A DNA stretch of 64,000 bases from NCBI GenBank assembly GCA_949316495.1, contig OX439008.1, positions 5,911,001 to 5,975,000 of the forward strand, given 5' to 3'. Source of the stretch: Amphiduros pacificus (Eukaryota; Annelida; Polychaeta; Phyllodocida; Hesionidae). Under the pieces are notes generated by a model. It saw only the letters and a list, made by a program, of their open reading frames with translations. It was not told where the DNA came from and made no database searches. A program made the translations under genes and the position numbers. Shown here piece after piece: positions 27,901-39,900 of the stretch; the stretch's first letter is position 1; each line of letters begins with the position of its first letter.

Positions 27901-30900
27901 AAGGCACCATTGTTGTCTTTCCTGACAAAATAATATATTTTAATTAAACACAACACTTGACTTTCTGTATCCAAAATATGCTTTTCTGCATAAATCAACC
28001 ATCAAATATTTATGCTTGTGATAAACATAGCCCAATGTCTCCAGAAATATGCTGTTTATTCATTTTTGTAATGGAAAATCGATAGAATTGGTCCCCTGAA
28101 TATACAACATCTTGCACACCAATAGATAAGAACTTTGACAGGTAGTTTCAGAGAAGATCAAAATCAACAGACAAACAGAATGATGGAATATTTCTCCCCC
28201 ATTAATGCAGAAGATATGCTGGCATAGTCAGCATGGCTAAAAATTGAAATTAAATTATATGTTTTAAGAAGAACCTATAGGAAAACACATGTGCACATTA
28301 AAATCAGCCATTTCAGAAAATCATAGGAAGAATTTAGAACCGAACTGATTGATCTGTTATACATGCTGAGGCAAATCCTGACATCAAAACTATAGGACCT
28401 CTTTGAAGGGAGAATAAAGATGAGTTGGGGAAGACAAAGAGGATGTGAGAGAGAAGTAAGGGGGTGATGCCAGATGATTGATGTGGCACATTAAGTATTG
28501 TCAGTCTGCATGATAGGTTCACTTGAGACAATGGCTCACATCTCCGAGGAACACCTTATACTATGTAATATGCACTGGTCACTGCAGAATGGAAGAAGGT
28601 TGTAATCAGCAGTAAAACAAATCCGTCAAAAAACATATCAATTTCATTTCTGCAAGGCCCATTAAATAAATCAAATCGGTAAGAAATGTATCAAATTAAT
28701 TTCTGCAAGGTCCATTAAGTATCTTTACATTTATTTCCTATATCTATATTACATAATACAAAGCTCCTTGTAATAAACATAACCCCTGGGTTGATACCTC
28801 TGCTAACTTAAATGAAAACACATAAACTGTGTAACAAACAAACTTTCTGCAGGCTTTGCAGGCCAGTCCAGTTGCTTTTCCCACCTTTATGCACAGCAAT
28901 TGTGCACCTCCTACAAAACTATGGCTGCTTCAGACATTCATATCTCTGGTTGCCTACCTTATTCTTTGCTGTTACAAAATCATGACTATGATGGGGTTCC
29001 AGTCCAACCGTAGATTGGCTCCAAGCCATATTAGAATATGCTAGTCCAAATATATTCCAAATCTATATTAAGACTATCAAGGACCTCTCGTTGTGCAGCG
29101 GGCGAATATTGTACCTATTTTGGAGGGGATTGCTCTGATTGATTGACATAAATATAGAACAGGAAAAACCTAAATAACAACCCATATTTCCAGTAAAGTA
29201 TGACCGGAATTCCGGGCATGGCATACGGGCACCTGCGAGGTGGTCTAATGTCCATATATGGACATGTTATTTGTGTCTAAAGCTATATATGTCTGATGTT
29301 GAAGATAATTTTCTGATGTTGGCTGGCTGAATGTCCGACATTGTCTGATGTGGTTAAAAATCTTTTGGCAAACACTGAAAACACTTTGTGGTTGAAATGC
29401 ATGTCCAATTTAGTATCTCCAGTTCATCATTCATGACATTTGGCCTGCACAATAATATAAAGGTCAAGGTCATAGCATCAAGGTCAAATGTCAAATCTGT
29501 AAAATATGTATATGGTGCTGGACATAGTTACTTACATAGCATAATAGACTATGTTTTAGTCTATCTTATTCTCACAAGCACACATGGTAGTAAATGTGTT
29601 TAATTTTACCCAAAAAACAATGCTGTAAAGATAAATTTTCTAAGTAAAACATTCGACACGTTCATTAAAATGGGAAATTTTTACTTGGAAAGAAAATTTG
29701 TGAGTTTTGTCATCACTTATTATTGTTATCTGAGTCTCGGTGGGAGGCAGTTCAAACCAATTAGCATCGATGATAAAAATGGACTTCTATGGGGAAATAC
29801 CGTAGATCGCCATCTGATCAGCTAATTACTCGTGCATCCGCCCACCCTGCATTCTACACAAAAAGGCACAAATGCCCATCTCGTCATATTAATGTACCCA
29901 CATTTTCAGCCAACGTATTAAGTGAAATTATTTAAAAACACTGCTTCTGCCAAATGCATCTACCTTCTAAATTGTTGGTGTTTTTATAATGTATCTGGTA
30001 TTTATGTACAAAAACTGCTTTTATGGATATTTTCTGCTTTTTACACGTGATGTGAAAGTCAAATTGTGAGGGAGGGATTATACGGTCATAAATAAATGCC
30101 GTATATTTATTTTGTCATTCAAGTTGATATTCCTATTAATATCTTTTATTACCATATGAAATTTGTCAGAAACAAATTAACTACATTTATTTAAGACCAA
30201 TTTATATATTCAAGGTCCATCTCAGCCAATGGTGACCACAATATATATAGAAGTGGAGTATGGTTAAATAGATTGTTGAAGAAATGGTTGCCATCTTGAT
30301 AGGGAAACTGCCCCAGCAACCACACTGTTAGATATTCACAATTTATATTTTGATTACCTGAGAACAAAGAAAGTCAAATAAAATCATCCATTTTTCAGCA
30401 TGATTAAAGAGAGGAAAAGCGGAATTTAATATCCAGACAGGATTCAGTGTTAACATATATTGGAGAATGAAGTGCTGTCAGCAAAATAAGATAACTTACT
30501 TTGAATTGATTTTCTTGGATGTTTCCTTATGAAGTAATAAGGACCGTTCTAACTTCTCGACATCCCTGGCCAAATCCTTGCTTTCATCGGACAAAGCTGT
30601 CACTCTGAAAATAGTCATCAATGGTTGCGTTATATATTGATTCTGTAATACAGTGATTTGTTCCAAATGGTTTGAATCTCAAGGCATAAATTTCTTGTCT
30701 CACATCGTTTGCAATTCAGTAAAAGAAAAATAGATCATGTGACAAAAATGAAACAATGGCAATGCATAACATTATAATGGTGATGGATGGTACCATGATG
30801 GTGATGAATGATACCATGATGGTGATGAATGATACCATGATGGTGATGGATGGTACCATGATGGTGATGAATGATACCATGATGGTGATGGATGGTACCA

Positions 30901-33900
30901 TGATGGTGATGAATGATACCATGATGGTGATGAATGATACCATGATGATGATGAATGGTACCATGATGGTGATGAATGATACCATGATGGTGATGAATGA
31001 TACCATGATGGTGATGAATGGTACCATGATGATGATGAATGATACCATGATGGTGATGGATGGTACCATGATGGTGATGAATGATACCATGATGGTGATG
31101 AATGATACCATGATGGTGATGAATGGTACCATGATGGTGATGAATGATACCATGATGGTGATGAATGGTACCATGATGGTGATGAATGATACCATGATGG
31201 TGATGGATGATACCATGATGGTGATGAATGATACCATGATGGTGATGGATGGTACCATGATGGTGATGAATGGTACCATGATGGTGATGGATGATACCAT
31301 GATGGTGATGGATGGTACCATGATGGTGATGAATGATACCATGATGGTGATGGATGATACCATGATGGTGATGGATGGTACCATGATGGTGATGAATGAT
31401 ACCATGATGGTGATGGATGATACCATGATGGTGATGAATGATACCATGATGGTGATGGATGATACCATAATGGTGATGGATGATACCATGATGGTGATGG
31501 ATGATGCCATGATGGTGATGGATGATACCATGATGGTGATGAATGGTACCATGATAGTGATGAATGATACCATGATGGTGGTGAATGATACCATGATGGT
31601 GATGAATGATACCATGATGGTGATGGATGGTACCATGATGGTGATGGATGATACCATGATGGTGATGGATGGTACCATGATGGTGATGGATGGTACCATG
31701 ATGGTGATGGATGGTACCATGATGGTGATGGATGGTACCATGATGGTGATGGATGGTACCATGATGGTGATGGATGGTACCATGATGGTGGTGATACAAG
31801 AAATACATCTGTGGTGTTCAGACAGACCATTACATCCTGACACTATCTTCTAGATTACATATGATATATCTGCAATCTATTAGGCTATATAGTTGGATCA
31901 TATTCTTTTACATTAGTCTATAGCATGCTTTGTGTGCTCAAATGTTGAAAGAATCTAGACATATTTATATGTACATCTACAATGTACATAGGCTTCCTTT
32001 CTTGTCAAAGCAAACCTGTGCCGTCCTATGCACTGTGACACACCATCAATAGGACGAGTGTCATGACAATTATGTACCAAAGACACCATCAATATGACAT
32101 ACACTTCACCTGAGACTTCAAGGCTGAAAGTCCCCAAGAAACTCTGCTACACCTGAAAGTCTGCTACACCTGAAAGTCTGCTACACCTGAAAGTCTGCTA
32201 CACCTGAAAGTCTGCTACACCTGAAAGTCTGCTACACCTGAAACTCTGTTACACCTGAAACTCTGCTACACCTGAAACTCTGCTACACCTGAAACTCTGC
32301 TACACCTGAAACTCTGCTACACCTGAAACTCTGCTGAATTTGAAGTTGTTCCCAAGAGACTTTGTTTCACAGAGTGCATGGCTAATCATGCACAGTGAGG
32401 GCTTGCTCACAACTATCTAAAGTTTGTCTTTTATCTTTAGTTCAAAACTTTTCTCATTTCTCTATGATAACGTTAAAAGACTTCATTACTAGAAAGATGC
32501 CTTTCAAAAACCAGACAGGAAATGACATTTTAGTTCAAAACTTTTCTCATTTCTCTATGATAACTTTAAAATACTTCATTACTAGAAAGATGCCTTTCAA
32601 AAACCAGACAGGAAATGGCATTATAATGACACAAGAGGATGAACTGTTCAACATCCTTTGCATACCTCTGGGTGTCATGTAATACATTTGCTCTTAAAAT
32701 CTATTTTGTGTTCAAGACTGAGTGCTACAATTTAAGGATGCTATTTCCCTCTTTGTTAAATTTGCTTAGAATCACCCAACCGCGCCTGTTTTGAGCATTA
32801 TGTGGGTATTTTATCTTATAGAAAGGACAGAAAGTGAGAAATAGGGCCATTGTCAACCATTGATTCATGTCAAGTTGAGCAGGAGTCCTTGAGCAAGAGA
32901 TTGAATATACCATTTATACATTAAAAAATAAGCAATCCCAACAAACACATGATTTTGACACAAATAAATATTATTGAGTAATGAGTGTGACCACAATTTG
33001 CCTGAGATTGGAAGGATGTTCACAACATTTTCCCTGACTGCTCACATGTAGACTTGGTAAAGCCACCGTTTACCAGATATTGAATGAACTTTCACAACAT
33101 TTTCCCTGACTGCTCACATGTAGACTTGGTAAAGCCACCGTTTACCAGATATTGAATGAACTTTCACAACATTTTCCCTGACTGCTCACATGTAGACTTG
33201 GTAAAGCCACGGTTTACCAGATATTGAATGAACTTTGACAACATTTTCCCTGACTGCTCACATGTAGACTTGGTAAAGCCACCGTTTACCAGATATTGAA
33301 TGAACTTTGACAACATTTTCCCTGACTGCTCACATGTAGACTTGGTAAAGCCACCGTTTACCAGATATTGAATGAACTTTGACAACATTTTCCCTGACTG
33401 CTCACATGTGGACCTGGTAAAGCCACGGTTTACCAGATATTGAATGAACTTTGACAACATTCTCCCTGATGACTACTTACATGTGGACCTGGTGAAACCA
33501 CTGACAGTAGTTTCTCTGTAAGGACCTGTAGAGAGCGGCGTAGAGTAGTGCGAGACAGAGAATAACATGGTAGACGACCATCACAACCAACAACATGACT
33601 ATCATATATATATATACATATATAACCTGGCACTAACAGCCATCCAGGGAGACGAGGCTCATACAGCTCTGCTTAATTAGTGGACCACACTCATTAGCCA
33701 GACTTGTGGGGGGTCAGCATTATGAAAGCATCCTGAGATTGGTAACAATACCAGATCCTTAAATACACAATACAATTAATTGTCTTTTGTTTTATCCTTT
33801 GTTGGGATTGAAAAATTGGACATTAGTTTCTTTATTCACAAGTCTTGCTATGTGAATTACAGATAGGGATCCTTGTACCTAATTGGGCACAGATGTAAGT

Positions 33901-36900
33901 GAATTATAGGGCTAAATGAAGACATCACAACAACACGGTATGAGTTTAATCAACTGATTATTGCTCCCTTTTTGTCATCATTGCAGTTCATAAATGAATG
34001 GTCAAATATAAATCTATCAGCGCCAACTACCTATATTTGTATGGATATCTCAAAAAGGAATAAGGTCATGCATGTGATTGCTAAGATAATAAAAGGTAAC
34101 CGCAAAATAGTTATGTCTAGCATGAAATGGTTATATTCAAGACCTACATGTACAGCTGAAGAATGGCATTTAATGTTTTGTTATACCCAAACAAGTATTT
34201 TTTTATCTTTGATGTAGTTAATGCAAAAAGATAGCTTTTAAAAAAGTAAATGGTGTCTGAACTATATAAAATCTCCCTACCTTTTCACTGCCTGTTCTAG
34301 TCACTAGCAGACGAGAGAGGCTCTAGCCTTCTACCTGTTGTGGCTATTTCCACCACGGCATGCATGCGTGTGAGTGAGACGTGCATGCTTTCCCAGCCCA
34401 GCACACCTGGCACTGCCAGCAGGCTCCACCACACTTATTAAGGTCCAGTCATAAAGCCACAAATATCTGTGTCTGGTTATGACAGGCACACTCTAAATCT
34501 GTTTGATAAATTTATCATAATTTTTATTGTTTTTGTATATTTTTTTTCCCTCCATCAATGTAGAAACTCAAGAAAAAATATGTTTCTTTTCAAATATCAC
34601 ACACTGCTTCATGTGTATTCAAGAAAAATTATTTGTTGCACCAAATTTCCTCAACTGAGTGTAAATGGCTCTAAAGGTCAACATCAACTGTTGTAGGAAA
34701 TGAAAAATTTTGATATCAAGCAAAAAGATCAACTTCATAATAATTTAAAATAGGCTGTCTCAATACCACATGACAATTTACACATCACAGAAAACAGTCA
34801 CTGCCTAGATGAATCCTTAATTAGATGTTAAACATAGAATGATTTCCTGAAAATGTTAAAGCATGTATAATATGTTCACGTCTAATGTGTTTCCAAAATG
34901 AACACAAACTAAATAACAGGTACATTCTTATAAAATATATATATATACACAAGACAACACCAGGTGGTAAATCATAGTGAAATAGATACTCCAATGTCAT
35001 ACAATATCACAATCATGTTTTATTCTGCGCCTTTCATTGCCACAAAGCGATTGCAAAGATTGCAAACTTATCACTGATAATTCTGGCATCTTAAGCCATA
35101 ATCACCTTATGTTTATAAGATAACTGCTAAAATTCTTTTCTGAGGGGTCACTGAGTATTATGATTTCCTCAGACTACACGACTGCTTATACATTAAATTA
35201 TAATGACCAATAATGTCTACTATCAGAAACAAAATCAAATGATGCCAAAACAACCAACGGTGTAAGAAAAGGTCCTGTATTACTTGTTTAAATATAATTT
35301 GAACTAAGGTAAGAATATGAATAAGTATGTTAGACACTTTCAGTGGATATTTTCACAGGACATAATGAAGCAATATTTTTATACCATTTATATGTATATC
35401 AATGATTTAATCATGGCATCTGGTGACATTACATAAGACTGTTATCTAAGATAGATGTGTCATCAATATATAGGATTTGCATCAAGATTAGCATGATTAG
35501 TGTTAATCCTTACTTTGTATTTATGTTATTAAGCAACAGGTCTCCATCTGGTCATATTTAAGTAAGGAGGTTACCTTCAGAAAACAAGATGGGTTTAAAA
35601 ATGAACAAACAGGGTTAAGATTTCAATCAGGTGAATGTCATCACTAGGCCAGGTGAACGTCATCACTAGGCCAGGTGAACGTCATCACTAGGCCAGGTGA
35701 ACGTCATCACTAGGCCAGGTGAACGTCATCACTAGGCCAGGTGAACGTCATCACTAGGCCAGGTGAACGTCATCACTAGGCCAGGTGAACGTCATCACTA
35801 GGCCAGGTGAACGTCATCACTAGGCCAGGTGAACGTCATCACTAGGCCAGGTGAACGTCATCACTAGGCCAGGTGAATGTCATCACTAGGCCAGGTGAAT
35901 GTCATCACTAGGCCAGGAGAATGTCATCACTAGGCCAGGTGAATGTCATCACTAGGCCAGGTGAATGTCATCACTAGGCCAGGTGAATGTCATCACTAGG
36001 CCAGGAGAATGTCATCACTAGGCCAGGAGAATGTCATCACTAGGCCAGGAGAATGTCATCACTAGGCCAGGTGAATGTCATCACTAGGCCAGGTGAATGT
36101 CATCACTAGGCCAGGTGAATATCATCACTAGGCCAGGTAAATATCATTACTCTATCATATGCAATACATCTGCATATGTCATACATAGATGAATCTACAC
36201 CTGCCTCTTACACATCCAATAACAGATTTAGAATTCAGCCTGGACATATATAAACTGCATACAATTAAAGGTGCTGTAGAGTTGTCCAATGTCTAAGTCC
36301 CTTGAGTAGGCCTACATATGAAACCTTAAGAATCTCCCTGATTATCCAGTGAAAGGGTCTCTATTTCAACTAATGCAGCATCCAGAAATCTGTCTACTGA
36401 CCCCCTGATGACCCCAGACTGGAAGACAAGACACTCACAGACACAAATGATGCTCCCTTACCTCTCAAAGTAACTAATGACCTGGTTGTGTTCTATATAT
36501 AGTACAATGACTTAGAAGCTGCTAATTCATTGTCCTCTCTCTGTTAGCAGCATTTTTGTACAATAATAATATCTGCTTCACTTATTAGCCAAAAAATGTT
36601 ATTTTCCTGCAGATTAATTTGAGGAACTCTTAACACATTAAGTTGTGCAGTATAGTGTTGCTTGGAGAATGAATAAATTAATATTGTAGGTGTGGGTCTT
36701 GTTGACAGATGCTGATTATATTATAACAATATATCTGCTGGCAAGGTGCTAACAAGGCTTGGGTAATGGGAGTTAACAGTTAACAAGCAGCTGACACTCC
36801 CAGTAAACTATTTCTATAATTTACACATATACCATGTACACTGACACATGATGTAATCAATAAACTTATAAAATATTGCAAAATAGACTGATTAAGTCTC

Positions 36901-39900
36901 CCAATAATATATGTCAGTCCCATAAGTAATTGTCTGAATATAGTTTTAATGCTAATTCATTTTGGTTTTGAAATTAAATTTTCCTCTATATAAAATATGA
37001 AAGATATAGTACTGGTAGTTTTGGAGAAGATTTTTAAAGAAATGTTGACAGACAGACGGACGGACGGACAGACTTTTTCCCCACTCCTAAAGCTCTGCCA
37101 GCTAAAGTCTCAGCAGACCTAAAATCCAACCCAACTGCCAATCTAACAATGTATTTGGATCTCTGAGTTTTGTTTTGTTCAGAGTGATCTTCAAATATAC
37201 CTGCCAAATTCCGTTCTTCAGTGTTAATAACTGAATGGGACTTCTCTTTGTAAAATCTGTGCAAACACAACGTCAACCAACCATGGTAAAAACTATGATA
37301 TTAAACACAAGATCAAGTCATTCATCAGCTTTTCACAAATATACCAAATACACTGTGCTAAGAACATATAAAAAACAAACTATGACTGTTTATATCATAA
37401 TCAAACAATTTGGCATACGTAATGAAATGATATACAATCATATCCTGACGAAGACTACCAAAGTGATAACACCAGTATCATTCAAGTCAATTACTGCATG
37501 TGTTCAACACCATAATTTTTTCATCCAGATCTGAAAATCAGAAATTCTTTCTAGAAGTACTTTTAAGGCATTTTTTTTGTCAATGTTAGAAATTAATTAA
37601 ATATCTCAGATGGTTTGACAAATTTTACACAAAATATTACTCCTTTGCATCATTTTCACAAAAATAATTCTGAACGATGAATAACTAACTCTACAGTTAT
37701 CCAAATATTTTTTCATTTTATGATGAAGTAATTTAATTGAATGCTGGAAGCTATCTGTACACTAACATTTATATAAAGTACAACTCTTCTGCCACTTACG
37801 AAAACTCATATTTTCTGCATGATCCTACAGAAAAAATATGCAATAAGTTATATGCAGAATCACAAAAGCACAAAAATAGAATAGATCTGTCACACCATTT
37901 GTGTCCTTCATGATCGCTTTTATAATTCTTTTATTTGTGTGTATTTACTGATATCATATAATCACTTATGAATAAAAAGTAACATTACTGTAAACGTCTT
38001 TGTGAAATGATGGTTAATGAATAGACTGCATATAAAAATATTCTCTACAGATAATCTTAGTCTTTGTAATGAGAATACATATATGGTACAGGTATAATAT
38101 TTATAACTAGCTGTCATACTGAAACATTTATTTTGATTGCCTGTGTGATTTTGGAATGTCAGAGGCATGCTGCTTCACTATTAAATACATACTAATATCT
38201 TGTATTTCTACCATGATATTAATAAATAAAAAAGTTTGTCTCAAAATTAGAAACTAATGATGAAACAATAATACACAAACCTGTTTTCCTTACATCACAA
38301 GATTCACTGGTTGATTGTTGAAAAAAACCTTCCACTGTATTATGATATGAATGTTAATATATCATCCTGTTACTGAACAGATGCACACAGTTCTTGTTAT
38401 CCACTGCCTCGCTACACTGTACCTAAATTCTGCAGTCTAAATGAGGATGAAAGTGATTTCAACCACGTCTGCGTTTCATCTTCACATGAAAGCCCAAGCT
38501 CTGGTATAGCCAATCATAGTGTGGTACAGCCAATCATAGTGTGCTGTCTATTTAGACCTCCGTGACATAACGAGGAAGTGACCTCTGAATGACTGTCATT
38601 AAGACACACAGGTGAGATGGGAAGGATGCTGGCTGGGTGTCTGATACAGGCAGCTGCAGCAGCCAGGCAGTGAAGGTAAGAGGGCAGCCAAGCAATGAGT
38701 GCCACAAACATACACACCTTGACATACACACACTTGACATACACATACTTGACATACACACACTTGACATACACACACTTGACATACACACACTTGACAT
38801 ACACACACTGGACATACACACACTTGACATATACACACACTGGACATACACACACTGGACATACACACACTGGACATACAGACACTTGACATACAGACAC
38901 TTGACATACAGACACTTGACATACACACACTGGACATACACACACTTGACATACACACACTGGACATACAGACACTTGACATACACACACTGGACATACA
39001 CACACTTGACATACACACACTTGACATACACACACTTGACATACACACACTGGACATACACACACTTGACATACATACACTGGACATACACACACTTGAC
39101 ATACACACACTTGACATACTCACACTTGACATACACACACTGGACATACACACACTTGACATACACACACTGGACATACACACACTTGACATACACACAC
39201 TGAACATACACACACTGGACATACACACACTGGACATACACACACTGTACATACACACACTTGACATACACACACTGGACATACACACACTTGACATACA
39301 CACACTGAACATACACACACTTGACATACACACACTGAACATACACACACTGGATATACACACTGGACATACACACTTTTCCTTGTCTGATAGGGAGACT
39401 TACACATACTTAATATACACACAAACGTTTTATAATCTCTGTCAGTGAGACATACACACTTGCCATAGTCCTACATGTTGGAAAAAAATGATTTGAAACA
39501 AGAGAAAACAATATTCTGGCCATAGTTTAAAAAAACTATTTAAAGGTTAACTAGTCCTTTTTGGAAATGTCCACATCAAGACAAATTAAATTGATTAGTC
39601 CCATTTAATTTATGATTGCACTCTAGCTGTGTATCCTCTTTGATCAAGAAAATGAAAAAGTGCCAAAGTTGATTTTTTTTGCCAAAGATGAAATATAAAA
39701 AAACTAAAAGATTTTTCTCCTGTGCAATCCTTTGATCATGTTTATGACTCTGATTTCAAAGAAATTCATATCAAAATTATAGTGTTTCAGAAAACTCAAT
39801 CAATGACAGCAATGCGAGAGACTTGACTTAGCTTTAATGGCACTCCTCAAGGGAAAAGGAACTCTAGACAGGAAAAGAGGTTCATAAGGGTCACAAAGAG

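Noticed and set aside
32395-32682. 95-codon frame containing a 31-residue duplication
   Set aside because: It follows from the 93-bp non-coding duplication; changes between copies are not biased to third positions.
33164-33460. 98-codon frame with a 24-residue repeat on the minus strand
   Set aside because: It is the translation of the 72-bp tandem array in an intron; no start context or splice sites.
35628-36150. Regular 22-bp repeats that look CRISPR-like at a glance
   Set aside because: There are no unique spacers; units abut directly, and the DNA is eukaryotic. It is a minisatellite.
38514-39376. Long open frames on both strands through the 15-bp array (VYVQC/HLTYT-type repeats)
   Set aside because: The frames exist only because the period is divisible by three and the unit has no stop; composition is purely repetitive and there is no splice or start support.
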